Shown here: piece by piece, positions 9,043 to 19,858 of the stretch | How the letters are laid out: each line of letters starts with the position of its first letter | Numbering within the stretch: the first letter of the stretch is position 1 | NCBI RefSeq assembly: GCF_001427605.1 | Contig: NZ_LMGZ01000001.1 | Coordinates: 344,424-408,423 of the forward strand | Source of the DNA: Devosia sp. Root635 | GTDB taxonomy: Bacteria > Pseudomonadota > Alphaproteobacteria > Rhizobiales > Devosiaceae | Length of the DNA: 64,000 bases | Direction: 5' to 3' | Program-made: the position numbers and the translations under genes | The notes under the pieces: generated by a model | The model's database searches: none | Seen by the model: only the letters and a program-made list of their open reading frames with translations | What the model was told of the DNA's origin: nothing

Positions 9043-9166
9043 GTCATCCCGGCCTTGAGCCGGGATCCATCCCGAGATTGATGGTCTGCGGCGAGGTGGT
9101 CCGCTCGATCGACCTTGCGGCTGTGGAACGATCTCAAGATGGGGCCCGGCTCAAGGCCGGGGTGAC
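9043..9166. repeat. Class C inverted repeat (GTCATCCCGGCCTTGAGCCGGG)
   Basis: The left arm begins at 9043 with GTCATCCCGGCCTTGAGCC. It pairs with CCCGGCTCAAGGCCGGGGTGAC ending at 9166, and inner arms also match. It lies between gshA and purD. A second copy starts at 63923 and runs off the window. Confidence 0.85.
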
Positions 9167-9269
9167 ACCGTGGTTGTGGATGCGCCCTGCAACCACCCCT
9201 TCACGAACAAATCCTTGCCTCTCCCCTCCCCTTCGTGCATCACGCCTTCACAATCTCGGAGGGCTTTTC

Positions 9270-10544
9270 ATGCGCGTTCTGGTGATCGGTTCGGGGGGGC
9301 GCGAGCATGCGCTGGCATGGAAGATTGCCCAGTCGCCGCTGCTGACCAAGCTTTTCATCGCGCCGGGCAATGGCGGGACTGGCAAGGTGGCCGAAAATGT
9401 CGCGATCGACATTACCGACCACAAGGCGGTCACCGATTTCTGCAAGCTCATGGCCATCGACTTCGTCGTGGTTGGGCCCGATGCGCAGGTGGTGGCGGGG
9501 CTGGGCGACGATGTGCGAGCGGCCGGGATCGCCTGCTTCTGCCCGAGCAAGGCGGCCGGGCAGTTGGAGGGGTCGAAGGGCTTTACCAAGGCGCTGTGCG
9601 ACGAGATGGGGATACCCACCGCGGCCTATGGGCGCTTCGACAGCGAGGCGGCGGCCTTGGCGTATCTCTATATGCGGGGCGCGCCCATCGTCATCAAGGC
9701 GGACGGGCTGGCGGCCGGCAAGGGCGTAACGGTGGCCATGAGTGTCGAGGAGGCCGAGGCGGCCATTATCGACTGCTTTGCCGGGACGTTCGGGGCTTCG
9801 GGCGCCGAAGTGGTGATCGAGGAATATATGGAGGGCGAGGAGGTGTCGCTCTTCGTGCTGTGCGACGGCACGGACATCCTGCCGCTGACCACGGCGCAGG
9901 ACCACAAGCGAGCCTTTGACGGCGATACCGGGCCCAATACCGGCGGCATGGGGGCGTATTCGCCGGCGCCGGTGATGACACGCGAGATTTATGAGGAAAC
10001 GCTGGAGCGGGTGATCTGGCCGACGGTGAAGGGGCTGGCGGCGCGGGGGACACCCTATCAGGGGGTGCTCTATGCCGGGCTGATGCTGACGGCGGATGGG
10101 CCGAAGCTGGTGGAATATAATGCGCGGTTCGGTGACCCGGAAACGCAGGTGATGATGCTGCGCATGGAAAGCGACCTGCTGGCATTGCTGCATGCCACCG
10201 CGACCGGCACGCTGGCCGGGCATGAGGTGGCGTGGAAGGACCAGTATGCGCTGACCGTCATCATGGCGACGCAGGGTTATCCGGGCCACTATGACAAGGG
10301 CAGCGAAATCCGCGGGGCCGAGGGCATCGACAGCGACACGCTGGTCGTGTTTCACGCCGGAACGCGCCGGGAGGGTGCGCGTTTACTTGCTGCCGGCGGT
10401 CGCGTGCTCAACGTCACCGCCTTGGGCAGGGACGTGAACGAGGCGCAGAGCCGTGCTTATGCAGGCGTGGAGCAGATTGTTTGGCCAGAAGGCTTTTGCC
10501 GCCGAGACATCGGCTGGCGCGAAATCGCCCGCACCAGCATCTGA
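9270..10544 (+). CDS. purD: Phosphoribosylamine--glycine ligase
   Basis: A 424-residue GAR synthetase for the second step of purine synthesis. It begins with the family signature MRVLVIGSGGREHALAW and has an ATP-grasp domain with IKADGLAAGKGV, ARFGDPETQ and a C-terminal FCRRDIGWR. The ATG at 9270 follows CGGAGGG; the longer open frame upstream reads through the class C repeat and is not native. Its 3' end overlaps an upstream open extension of the patatin gene in another frame. Confidence 0.95.
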   Translation: MRVLVIGSGGREHALAWKIAQSPLLTKLFIAPGNGGTGKVAENVAIDITDHKAVTDFCKLMAIDFVVVGPDAQVVAGLGDDVRAAGIACFCPSKAAGQLEGSKGFTKALCDEMGIPTAAYGRFDSEAAALAYLYMRGAPIVIKADGLAAGKGVTVAMSVEEAEAAIIDCFAGTFGASGAEVVIEEYMEGEEVSLFVLCDGTDILPLTTAQDHKRAFDGDTGPNTGGMGAYSPAPVMTREIYEETLERVIWPTVKGLAARGTPYQGVLYAGLMLTADGPKLVEYNARFGDPETQVMMLRMESDLLALLHATATGTLAGHEVAWKDQYALTVIMATQGYPGHYDKGSEIRGAEGIDSDTLVVFHAGTRREGARLLAAGGRVLNVTALGRDVNEAQSRAYAGVEQIVWPEGFCRRDIGWREIARTSI

Positions 10545-10686
10545 ACCTTTCCTCAACTTCGCTGGCCTACCCTTCCTCAAGACCGTCTTTGACGAGACGC
10601 CGTCGCAACGTCCGCTGACGCCGCTGCAGAAGCGCGGCAAGGCGCTCGCCGACCGGTTGCGCTCGAAAGGCAAGGAGCGGGGCGGG

Positions 10687-11565
10687 ATGGACACGGTTTC
10701 TGGACCTCGGATCGGCGTGGCGCTCGGCGGCGGCTCGGCGCGCGGGCTGACGCATATTCCCTATATCGAAGCGATGGACGAGCTGGGGCTGAAACCCTCG
10801 GTGATCTCGGGCACTTCCATCGGCGCGCTGATCGGCTCGGGCTGGGCCGCCGGCATGACCGGCAAGGAGCTGCGCGAACATTCCTATGAAGTGCTGGGCA
10901 CGATGCGGACCATCGCCACCAAGCTATGGGCGACGCAGATCCGGGGCATCAGCGGCATCCTCAAGAACGGCATTTCGATGCAGCTCGATGCCACCAGCAT
11001 CGTCGATGCGTTCACGCCGGCCAGTTTTCCGCTGGAATTCAAGGATCTCAAGGTGCCGCTCTATGTGGTGGCGACCGATTTCCAGAGCTGGCACCAGGTG
11101 GTGTTCAATTCGGGGCTGCTACGGCCGGCCATTGCCGGCTCCATCGCCATTCCGAGCCTGTTCAAGCCGGTGGTCTATGCCAGCCATATCCTGGTGGATG
11201 GCGGGGTGGTCAATCCGCTGCCGCTCGACCAGGCCGATATCGACACCGATTTCCTGATCGGCATCGACGTCAATGGCGACCCCTCGGAGGGCATCGCCAA
11301 GACCGACCATAAGGCGCTCGACATCTGGTTCGGCTCGGCCCAGATCATGATGCATTCGCTGACGGCGCATATGATGGCGGCCTATCCACCCGATATCTAT
11401 ATCCGGCCGCATGTGGCCAATTTCGGGGCGCTGGAATTCTGGCGGGTGCGCGAAATCGTCGCCCATGCCGAGATCGAGAAAGAGCGCTTCAAGCGCATCC
11501 TGGCCGACAAGGTGGAAGCCTATATCGCCGGCAAGGTGCCGGTGGTGGAGAGCAATCCGGACTAA
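10687..11565 (+). CDS. Patatin-like phospholipase family protein
   Basis: A 292-residue patatin-domain hydrolase. The oxyanion loop GGGSARG is at 14-20, the nucleophile motif GTSIG at 42-46 (Ser44), and the catalytic Asp in DGG at 171-173, so the Ser-Asp dyad is complete. Related bacterial proteins are soluble or membrane-associated lipid acyl hydrolases; the substrate is unknown. The ATG at 10687 follows AAGGAG nine bases away. The frame stays open for 78 more codons to a GTG at 10453 inside purD, with normal codon use, so a longer protein remains possible. Confidence 0.85.
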   Translation: MDTVSGPRIGVALGGGSARGLTHIPYIEAMDELGLKPSVISGTSIGALIGSGWAAGMTGKELREHSYEVLGTMRTIATKLWATQIRGISGILKNGISMQLDATSIVDAFTPASFPLEFKDLKVPLYVVATDFQSWHQVVFNSGLLRPAIAGSIAIPSLFKPVVYASHILVDGGVVNPLPLDQADIDTDFLIGIDVNGDPSEGIAKTDHKALDIWFGSAQIMMHSLTAHMMAAYPPDIYIRPHVANFGALEFWRVREIVAHAEIEKERFKRILADKVEAYIAGKVPVVESNPD

Positions 11566-11612
11566 GCATGCCGGGTCTTGTCGAATCCCCGTCGATGCGC
11601 TCGACTCGAGGC

Positions 11613-12119
11613 ATGAAGGACAGCCTGGTCATCGCGCGCTGCACCTGCGGGCAGGTGGAAATCGAGGCATGGGGCAAGCCCATTGCCAGCGTGATCTGCC
11701 ATTGCGACGATTGCCAGGCGGCGGGACGAATGCTGGCTGAACTGGAGAATGCGCCGCCCTTGCTCGATGCGGCCGGGGGCACGGGGAATGTGCTCTATCG
11801 CAAGGATCGCGTGCGGCCGGCCAAGGGTGGGCACCTGCTGGCAGCGCACAAGCTGACGCCGGATTCCAAGACCAACCGGATGGTGGCCAAATGCTGCAAC
11901 GCGCCGATGGCCATCACCTTCGACGATGCAAGGCACTGGGTGCCGCTCTATCGCGACCGGCTGGAGGGCGTGGTGCCGCCGGTACAATGGCGCATCTGTA
12001 CGAAATTCGTGCCGGCCGGGGTGGACCTGCCGGATGATGTGCCGGGATATGCGATGTATCCGTTCGGCATGATGGCGGGGCTGGCGCTGTCGGCCGTGGC
12101 AATGCTGGTGGCGCGATAG
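11613..12119 (+). CDS. DUF6151 (GFA-like) zinc-binding protein
   Basis: A 168-residue protein resembling DUF6151, a branch of the GFA-type zinc proteins. Likely zinc ligands are the CTC at 10-12 and CHCDDC at 29-34, with a later CC pair in KCCNAP. LDAAGGTGNVLYRKDRV fits the family core. No enzymatic activity is established for DUF6151, and it should not be called a formaldehyde-activating enzyme. The ATG at 11613 follows GAGG; an earlier ATG at 11568 is less well placed. A hydrophobic C-terminus (residues about 145-168) might be a membrane anchor. Confidence 0.7.
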   Translation: MKDSLVIARCTCGQVEIEAWGKPIASVICHCDDCQAAGRMLAELENAPPLLDAAGGTGNVLYRKDRVRPAKGGHLLAAHKLTPDSKTNRMVAKCCNAPMAITFDDARHWVPLYRDRLEGVVPPVQWRICTKFVPAGVDLPDDVPGYAMYPFGMMAGLALSAVAMLVAR

Positions 12120-12135
12120 GGCGCTCCTCCGCGAT

Positions 12136-12585
12136 CTACTCCCGCAAGGCGCGGAAGAAGTCGCGCAGCAGGGTTTCGGCGCGGGTGGCGCCGAGGCCGG
12201 AGATGACTTCGGGGGCGTGGTGGCAGGTGGGCTGGGTGAAGAGGCGAATACCGTTTTCCACCGCGCCGGCCTTGATGTCCTCGGCGGCGAAATAGACGCG
12301 ACGCAGGCGGGCATGGGCGATGGCGCCGGCGCACATGGCGCAGGGCTCAAGGGTGACATAGAGGTCGCAGCCATCGAGGCGGCCGGTGCCGCGCGTTTTC
12401 AAGGCTGTCCGGATGGCCAGCATTTCGGCATGGGCGGTGGGATCGCCCAGCGCCTTCATGCGGTTGCGCTCGGCGGCGAGAACCACCTCGCCCTCGACGA
12501 TCACGGCGGCGACCGGGGCTTCGCCATGGGCGGCGGCCTCTTCGGCAAGGGATAAAGCGAGATCCATGGGGGATTGGCTGGTCAC
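12136..12585 (-). CDS. tadA: tRNA-specific adenosine deaminase
   Basis: A 149-residue deaminase that converts A34 to inosine in tRNA-Arg. The zinc motif HAE is at 52-54 and PCAMC at 81-85, with the usual TadA C-terminal helix ETLLRDFFRALR. The GTG start at 12585 overlaps the TGA of the upstream hydrolase gene by four bases (GTGA). An ATG six codons later (12567) is the alternative. The coupling suggests cotranscription with the membrane hydrolase, with no evident functional link. Confidence 0.92.
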   Translation of the reverse strand: MTSQSPMDLALSLAEEAAAHGEAPVAAVIVEGEVVLAAERNRMKALGDPTAHAEMLAIRTALKTRGTGRLDGCDLYVTLEPCAMCAGAIAHARLRRVYFAAEDIKAGAVENGIRLFTQPTCHHAPEVISGLGATRAETLLRDFFRALRE

Positions 12586-14282
12586 GGCAGGTACTCGTCG
12601 GCGGGGATTTTGCGCTTGAGCGCTTCGAGCTCGGCCCCGGTCCAGCCTGGCGGCTGGGTGACCGCGACCCAGGCGTCGATATAGTCGCGCGGGGCATAGA
12701 CATGGCCGTAGCCTATGGGCGAGGTCTGCGCCAGCGCCATGTCGAGCGCCAGCTGCAGGAAGGTGACCACCGGATACCAGTTGAGCGCGGGCGATACATC
12801 GGGACCGCGCGGCGCGGCGAGCCAATCCGGGCGCTGCCAATCGGCCGCGGGATCGAAGAAAACGATCGGGTCGCTGGCATATTGCAGGAAGACAGTCCGC
12901 ATCGGCCCCCAGGGCGTATCGGGCCAGGCCGTCGTGCCTGACTGGTTGAGAAAGCGGATGGCGGTATCATTGCCGAAGCGCGGCAGCCAAGCAGGCGAGC
13001 CGGGCTGGCGATTGGTGGTGGCCCAGCGCCAGATGCCGCTGGAAAACGGCGGCCCGACCCAGAGCGCGCCCTGGAAGGGATCGCCCAGCACGTCATAGAG
13101 CGGGGCGGAGGCCTGCGAGGCCAGGGCGCCCAAGCTCAGGCCGTGAAGGTAGAGCCGGGGACGCTGGGTTTTCGGCAATTGCGTCCAGTGTTCATAGACG
13201 GTCTGGAACAGGGCCTGGGCGGTTTCGCTGCCATAGTCGGGCTCCACCAGCAGCGACAGCCAGGAGGTGAGATAGGAATATTGCACCGCAACGGTGGCGA
13301 CGTCGCCGCCATGGAGATATTCCAGCGTGTCGATGGCGGCGCGGTCGACCCAGCCGGTGCCGACCGGCATGACCAGGACCAGCACCGAGCGGTCGAAGGC
13401 GCCGATGCGCTCCAGCTCGGCCAAAGCCAGCCGGGCGCGGGCCTCCACCGTCGGCGCCGAGCGCAGACCGACATAGCTGCGCAGGGGCTCGATGGCCGGC
13501 TTGCCGGTCATGGCCGTGATGGCGGCGGCATCGGGGCCGGTCTGCACATAGAGGCGGGCATCGCGCCCGATCGTGTTCCAGGGGATGAGCGAGGCGTCGC
13601 TGCCGGTCTGGCTGGGGCGAGCGGGCGCATCGCCACTGTCGGACACCACAGCATCGAGCCGCTCATAGAAGCGGTCGGCCAGGCGGAGGGCGCCGCGCAG
13701 CACGACGCCATTGACCAGGAGGGCCATCACGGCGCCGACCAATAATGCACTGAGCAGCAGGGCGGCGCGAGGCGGCATGGCGGGCGGCAGCTTCTGCCAG
13801 ACGAGGCGGATCAGCGTGACGAGCAGCTTGCCGGCCAGCATGAGCAGCAGGGCGATGGGCAGGGCCACAGCCGCGATCAGCAGGGGCTGGCTGGTGGCGA
13901 CCGGGGCCATGCCCATGACGGCGCGCACCGAATTCTGCCAGGGATTGGCATTGCCCAGCGCGATGCCGAGCAGCACGAGACAGGCCAGGGCCACGACAAA
14001 GCCGAGCAGGCGCGTGATCCGTCCGGGGGGGACGCGCAGGCCGAGAAAGCCCCAGGACCAGTGAGCGAAATTGCCGATGCCATAGCCCACGGCGAAGCTG
14101 CAGCCGGAAAGGACGCCCTGCACCAGTTCGGTGCGCGGCAGCAGCGAGGGGGTGAGCGAGAGGGCGAACAGCACCGAGCCGAGCAGCAGGCCGGGCGGCG
14201 AGAAATGATAGGCCACCAGGTCCCAGCCTGCATTGATGCGGCGGGCCAGGGCGTGCCAGGCCGATGTGCGCGTGTCCGTCAT
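12582..14282 (-). CDS. Membrane alpha/beta-hydrolase family protein (Abhydrolase_9 type)
   Basis: A 566-residue protein with an N-terminal membrane region of about five hydrophobic helices within residues 25-200 and a C-terminal alpha/beta-hydrolase domain. The nucleophile elbow reads LHGLSLGALASQ, and VLVMPVGTGWVD precedes it. This layout matches the Abhydrolase_9_N/Abhydrolase_9 family, found in many actinobacteria and alphaproteobacteria and of unknown substrate. The ATG at 14282 is preferred, because upstream codons come from repeat DNA. It overlaps tadA by four bases. Confidence 0.8.
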   Translation of the reverse strand: MTDTRTSAWHALARRINAGWDLVAYHFSPPGLLLGSVLFALSLTPSLLPRTELVQGVLSGCSFAVGYGIGNFAHWSWGFLGLRVPPGRITRLLGFVVALACLVLLGIALGNANPWQNSVRAVMGMAPVATSQPLLIAAVALPIALLLMLAGKLLVTLIRLVWQKLPPAMPPRAALLLSALLVGAVMALLVNGVVLRGALRLADRFYERLDAVVSDSGDAPARPSQTGSDASLIPWNTIGRDARLYVQTGPDAAAITAMTGKPAIEPLRSYVGLRSAPTVEARARLALAELERIGAFDRSVLVLVMPVGTGWVDRAAIDTLEYLHGGDVATVAVQYSYLTSWLSLLVEPDYGSETAQALFQTVYEHWTQLPKTQRPRLYLHGLSLGALASQASAPLYDVLGDPFQGALWVGPPFSSGIWRWATTNRQPGSPAWLPRFGNDTAIRFLNQSGTTAWPDTPWGPMRTVFLQYASDPIVFFDPAADWQRPDWLAAPRGPDVSPALNWYPVVTFLQLALDMALAQTSPIGYGHVYAPRDYIDAWVAVTQPPGWTGAELEALKRKIPADEYLP

Positions 14283-14348
14283 GGCGCTAGGTGAACCGGT
14301 GGCGGGGGATTGGTCAATCGGGGTTGGGATGGGGCGATGTTTTGTGGG

Positions 14349-14512
14349 ATACCCCCTCCCTGTCCCTGACAGGGGGAGGAGTAGTGCGGTGGGTCGGGCA
14401 ACATGGTGCCTCGAAGGCAATCTGTTCACCTTCCTGGGCGCATTCCGTTTGTGCGATGCCGGTGTTCATCGCCACCCTCCCCCTTGAGGGGAGGGTAGGC
14501 AGGAGCCGATAG
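14349..14512. repeat. Class B palindromic repeat pair (CTCCCC..GGGGAG) between divergent genes
   Basis: The 313-base gap between the hydrolase and mutL holds two C-rich/G-rich hairpins: CCCTGTCCCTGACAGGGGGAG near 14357 and CCCTCCCCCTTGAGGGGAGGG near 14475. It ends with GAGCCGAT at 14503-14510, an end shared by several other repeats in this window. The middle, 14390-14470, has no recognisable feature. Confidence 0.8.
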
Positions 14513-14595
14513 AACAGCGGATTGCCAATACCGCGCAAATCCGGGTCGGAAACCGCTGTCTCCTGCCCTATATTCTCCACCCAGGAGAATCGCCC

Positions 14596-16407
14596 TTGCC
14601 CATCCGTCAGCTACCCGAAGACCTGATCAACCGCATTGCCGCCGGCGAGGTGGTGGAGCGGCCTGCCAGCGTGGTCAAGGAGCTGGTGGAGAATGCCATC
14701 GATGCCGGGGCAAGCCGGGTGGTGGTGACCACGGCGGCGGGCGGCAAGGGGCTGATCCGCATCGAGGATGACGGGCATGGCATGGACCGGGCCGACCTGG
14801 TGCTGTCGGTGGAGCGGCATGCGACATCCAAGCTCTCGGCGGACGATCTTGACGATATCCGCACGCTGGGCTTTCGCGGTGAGGCTCTGGCCTCGATCGG
14901 GTCGGTGGCGGAGCTGAGCATTGCCTCACGCACGGCGGAGGCGGAGAGCGGGCTGCGCCTTACGGTGCGTAACGGGTTGCGATCGGGGCCGGTACCGCAG
15001 GCGATGAACCGGGGCACAGTGGTCGAGGTGAAGAATCTGTTCGCCAATGTGCCGGCGCGGCTGAAATTCCTCAAGACCGACCGGGCCGAGGCCGGGGCGA
15101 TTACCGATGTGGTGAAGCGCCTGGCCATGGCCAATCCCGCGGTGCATTTCGTGCTCAATGGCAGCGACCGGACGGCGAGCAACTGGCCTGCCGTGACGGG
15201 GACCGGGGCCTTGCAGGCGCGGCTGGGCCAGGTGATCGGCGACGATTTCGCCGACAATGCGGTGACGCTGGCGACGAGCCGCCATGGCGTGGTGGTGGCG
15301 GGACTGGCGGGGTTGCCGACCTATACGCGGGCCAATTCGCTGAGCCAGTTCTATTTCGTCAATGGCCGCTCGGTGAAGGACAAGGTGCTGGTGGGCGCGG
15401 TACGGGCGGCCTATGCCGATTATGTGTTCCGCGACCGCTTTCCTGTCGCGGCGCTCTATATCGCCATCGACCCCGGCGAGGTGGATGTGAACGTGCATCC
15501 GGCCAAGGCGGAATTGCGCTTTCGCGATGCCGGGGCGGTGCGCGGCGCGGTGATCCGCGCCATCGGCGAGGCGCTGGCGGCGGCGGGATTCAAGGCTTCG
15601 GGCACGGTGGCCGAGGATGTGCTGGGGGCGTTTACGGCGCCGGCTTATGCAGCCCCCTCGCCTGCCCCGACCTATCGGGCCGAGACCGGGGCGCCGTTTG
15701 CCGGCTATGAGCGCGTGGGCGCGGGGAGCGCCAATCCGTTTGCGCCCGATTTCGGCGCCACGCTGGAGGGGCTGAGCGAACCGAGCGCCCGCGTGGAGGC
15801 CGAGGCGGCGCCGGCTTTGATGGAGTTTCCGCTGGGCACGGCGCGGGCGCAGATGTTCGACAATTTCATCATCGCGCAGAATGGCGAGGGGCTGCTGCTG
15901 GTGGACCAGCATGCGGCGCATGAACGGCTGGTCTATGAGCGGTTCAAGGCGCAGCTCGCCGCCGGCCCGGTGGTGAGCCAGGCGCAGTTGATCCCGCTGG
16001 TGGTGGAACTGCCGGAGGAGGATTGCGCCCGGCTGGAAGAGGCGGCGGGCGAGCTGGAGCGGTTCGGGCTCTATCTCGAACGGTTCGGGCCGCGTGCCGT
16101 GGCGGTGCGCGAGACCCCGGCTTTGCTGGGCAATTCGGATATCGAAGGGCTGGTGCGCGACGTGGCGGATGGCCTGGCGGAATGGGAGAGCATCGCGGCG
16201 GTGAGCGACCGGATGGAGGCGATCATCGCGCGCATGGCCTGCCACGGCTCGGTGCGCGCGGGGCGGCGGCTGCGGGTGGACGAAATGAATGCGCTGCTGC
16301 GCGACATGGAAGCGACGCCGCATTCGGGCCAGTGCATCCATGGGCGGCCGACTTATGTCGAGCTGAAGAAGAGGGATATTGAGCGGTTGTTCGGGCGGAG
16401 CAGGTAA
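14596..16407 (+). CDS. mutL: DNA mismatch repair endonuclease MutL
   Basis: A 603-residue MutL with the GHKL ATPase motifs: LVENAIDAGA, DDGHGM and GFRGEALASI. The C-terminal dimerisation domain carries the endonuclease motif DQHAAHERLVYE at 437-448 (form DQHAxxExxxxE), and CIHGRP near the end, so it is a nicking MutL, as expected in a bacterium without MutH. The start is a TTG at 14596, supported by AGGAGA seven bases upstream and by the conserved PIRQLPEDLINRIAAGEVVE opening. Length is normal for the family. Confidence 0.95.
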   Translation: MPIRQLPEDLINRIAAGEVVERPASVVKELVENAIDAGASRVVVTTAAGGKGLIRIEDDGHGMDRADLVLSVERHATSKLSADDLDDIRTLGFRGEALASIGSVAELSIASRTAEAESGLRLTVRNGLRSGPVPQAMNRGTVVEVKNLFANVPARLKFLKTDRAEAGAITDVVKRLAMANPAVHFVLNGSDRTASNWPAVTGTGALQARLGQVIGDDFADNAVTLATSRHGVVVAGLAGLPTYTRANSLSQFYFVNGRSVKDKVLVGAVRAAYADYVFRDRFPVAALYIAIDPGEVDVNVHPAKAELRFRDAGAVRGAVIRAIGEALAAAGFKASGTVAEDVLGAFTAPAYAAPSPAPTYRAETGAPFAGYERVGAGSANPFAPDFGATLEGLSEPSARVEAEAAPALMEFPLGTARAQMFDNFIIAQNGEGLLLVDQHAAHERLVYERFKAQLAAGPVVSQAQLIPLVVELPEEDCARLEEAAGELERFGLYLERFGPRAVAVRETPALLGNSDIEGLVRDVADGLAEWESIAAVSDRMEAIIARMACHGSVRAGRRLRVDEMNALLRDMEATPHSGQCIHGRPTYVELKKRDIERLFGRSR

Positions 16408-16408
16408 G

Positions 16409-16467
16409 CGTATCATCGAACGATACGAGTTTCTTGACTTAAGACTACGTATCATATATTGATACGT
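16409..16467 (+). promoter_or_regulatory. Toxin-antitoxin promoter with two identical operators
   Basis: Two copies of CGTATC-N7-GATACG lie upstream of the toxin gene, at 16409-16427 and 16448-16466. The second extends to perfect 7-base arms (ACGTATC/GATACGT, 16447-16467). A TTGACT at 16434-16439 and TATATT at 16455-16460 could be the -35 and -10, which puts the second operator over the -10. This is the expected layout for autorepression by the HigA-type antitoxin, inferred from sequence only. Confidence 0.7.
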
Positions 16468-16480
16468 CAATGGACAGACG

Positions 16481-16762
16481 ATGATCGGATCGTTCAAAGG
16501 CAAATTTGCCGAAGACGTCTCGCGGGGCAAAAGCCCCAAGGGCTTTGCGGCGGATATCCTGCGGCCGGCGCAGCGCAGGCTGGCGGCCCTGATGGCAGCC
16601 ACCGAGCTTGCCGATCTAAAGGTTCCGCCGGGCAATCGGCTTGAAGCGCTATCCGGCAATCGCGCCGGGCAGCACTCGATCCGCATCAACGATCAATGGC
16701 GCATCTGCTTCCGCTGGATCGATGGCCGCGCCGAGGATGTCGAGATCGTGGATTATCACTGA
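16481..16762 (+). CDS. higB: Type II toxin, RelE/ParE (HigB) family
   Basis: A 93-residue HigB-like mRNA-interferase candidate. It has the family features: an early GKFAEDV, PAQRRLAALMAATELADL in the middle, NRLEALSGNRAGQHSIRIN, and the terminal WRICFRWIDGRAEDVEIVDYH. Such toxins cleave mRNA on the ribosome and are neutralised by the antitoxin encoded next to them. The toxin-first order and the 12-base gap to the antitoxin match HigBA. Two palindromic operators precede it. Confidence 0.85.
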   Translation: MIGSFKGKFAEDVSRGKSPKGFAADILRPAQRRLAALMAATELADLKVPPGNRLEALSGNRAGQHSIRINDQWRICFRWIDGRAEDVEIVDYH

Positions 16763-16774
16763 AGGAAAATAGCC

Positions 16775-17080
16775 ATGGCCATCAGGATCATGCCTCCGGT
16801 TCACCCCGGCGAATATCTCCGTGAAGAATTGCTGGAGCCGCTGGCGCTGACGCCCTATGCGCTCGCCGCCCGGCTTGGCGTGCCGCGCACGCGGATCGAG
16901 CGGCTGGTGCGGGAGGAGACGGGCGTGACGCCCGACACGGCGCTGCGGCTGGGGCGGTTCTTTTCAATGACGCCCGAATTCTGGATTAATATGCAGGGGC
17001 TCTATGACCTGACGCTGGCCGAGGCGGAGGCGAACGAGGCGCTGAGGTCGATTGAACCGATGAGCCTGCCTGCGGCCTAA
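16775..17080 (+). CDS. higA: HigA family antitoxin, XRE-type helix-turn-helix
   Basis: A 101-residue antitoxin with the HigA opening MPPVHPGEYLREELLEPL, then a helix-turn-helix (TPYALAARLGVPRTRIERLV, about residues 26-45) and the RFFSMTPEFWINMQGLYDL segment typical of the family. It should bind HigB and repress the shared promoter through the two CGTATC/GATACG palindromes. The stop lies only three bases from the convergent stop of edd, with no separate terminator visible. Confidence 0.88.
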   Translation: MAIRIMPPVHPGEYLREELLEPLALTPYALAARLGVPRTRIERLVREETGVTPDTALRLGRFFSMTPEFWINMQGLYDLTLAEAEANEALRSIEPMSLPAA

Positions 17081-17083
17081 CCC

Positions 17084-18898
<1,815 letters not shown>

Positions 18899-18968
18899 GG
18901 TCGAGCTCCTACAAAATGACCGGAGCCGCGTAGTGGCCTAAGCAGTCGATTGGGGACCGCGAAGGGGA

Positions 18969-19685
18969 CTATGGGCACCAGTAGACAGTGACGGCGTGGC
19001 CGGACCGCAGGACGGCACGAATGGGCATGTCCGCGACGGGACCATCGCCCAGAGCCGTGTCGAGCACGTCGGCCTTTTCCTCCCCTTCGATATGAAGGTA
19101 CAGCCCATCCGTGCGGAGGAGACGCGGAAGGGTAAAGGTGATGCGCGGCTCGCCGGCGCCGGGCGCGCGGATGGCGAGGGCCGGGCCTTCGGCGCTCAGC
19201 GCCTGGTCGAGCGTGTCGCCGCCGGGGAAGAAGCTGGCAGTGTGACCGTCATTGCCCATGCCGAGGATGACGGCGGCGAAAGTGTCGGGCAGGTCGGCCA
19301 GGAGCGCATTGGTTTTGGCGACATGGGCCGCGTCGGGCTCGGCGCCGCCCGAATAGAGCGGGAAGAAGCGGGCGGTGGCGGCGGGGCCCTGCAGCATGCG
19401 CTCGTTGACGAGGAGCGCGTTGGAGCGATCATTGGTTTCATCGACCCAGCGCTCGTCGACCAGGGTGACGATGACCTTGGACCAGTCGATGTCCTTGGTC
19501 TTGCCCAGGGCCTGGAAGAAACGGCCGGGGGTGGAGCCGCCGCTGACCGCGATGGCTGCCGTTCCGCGCGTCTCGATGGCGGCGCGGATGCGATCGGCCA
19601 CGGCCTCGGCCAGTTCCCTGGCGAGGGTGGGCTTGTCGGCGAAGCTGCGGCGGTCGATGGTCATGGGCCGGTCACTCGTGGTCAT
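18969..19685 (-). CDS. pgl: 6-phosphogluconolactonase
   Basis: A 238-residue lactonase of the DevB/Pgl family that hydrolyses 6-phosphogluconolactone. Key segments are AVSGGSTPGRFFQAL near the start, VDERWVD in the middle, and GMGNDGHTASFFPG with the conserved histidine. The start may be the ATG at 19685 or the one seven codons later at 19664; neither has a clear ribosome-binding site. It lies between edd and zwf on the same strand, and a class B repeat separates it from zwf. Confidence 0.92.
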   Translation of the reverse strand: MTTSDRPMTIDRRSFADKPTLARELAEAVADRIRAAIETRGTAAIAVSGGSTPGRFFQALGKTKDIDWSKVIVTLVDERWVDETNDRSNALLVNERMLQGPAATARFFPLYSGGAEPDAAHVAKTNALLADLPDTFAAVILGMGNDGHTASFFPGGDTLDQALSAEGPALAIRAPGAGEPRITFTLPRLLRTDGLYLHIEGEEKADVLDTALGDGPVADMPIRAVLRSGHAVTVYWCP

Positions 19686-19713
19686 GGGCCGATATGGCCC
19701 TGATGTCTCAGTC

Positions 19714-19819
19714 GACACCCTCCCCCTCGCGGGGAGGGATCAAGGGTGGGGGGCGGTTGGCCCGGATATCCGAGCTCCCAACACCCCCTCCCAACCTCCC
19801 CCGTCAAGGGGGAGGTGCC
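19714..19819. repeat. Class B palindromic repeat between zwf and pgl
   Basis: Two hairpins face each other: CCCTCCCCCTCGCGGGGAGGG at about 19718 and ACCTCCCCCGTCAAGGGGGAGGT ending near 19816. They lie inside what should be one operon (zwf-pgl-edd), so the element may attenuate or stabilise the transcript. Confidence 0.8.
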
Positions 19820-19858
19820 GCCTGGTGGATGCGGGTCTATCGCACCCAACAGGCCTCA

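Noticed and set aside
14926..16689. 587-codon minus-strand frame opposite mutL
   Set aside because: Antisense shadow; mutL is intact and conserved over the same stretch.
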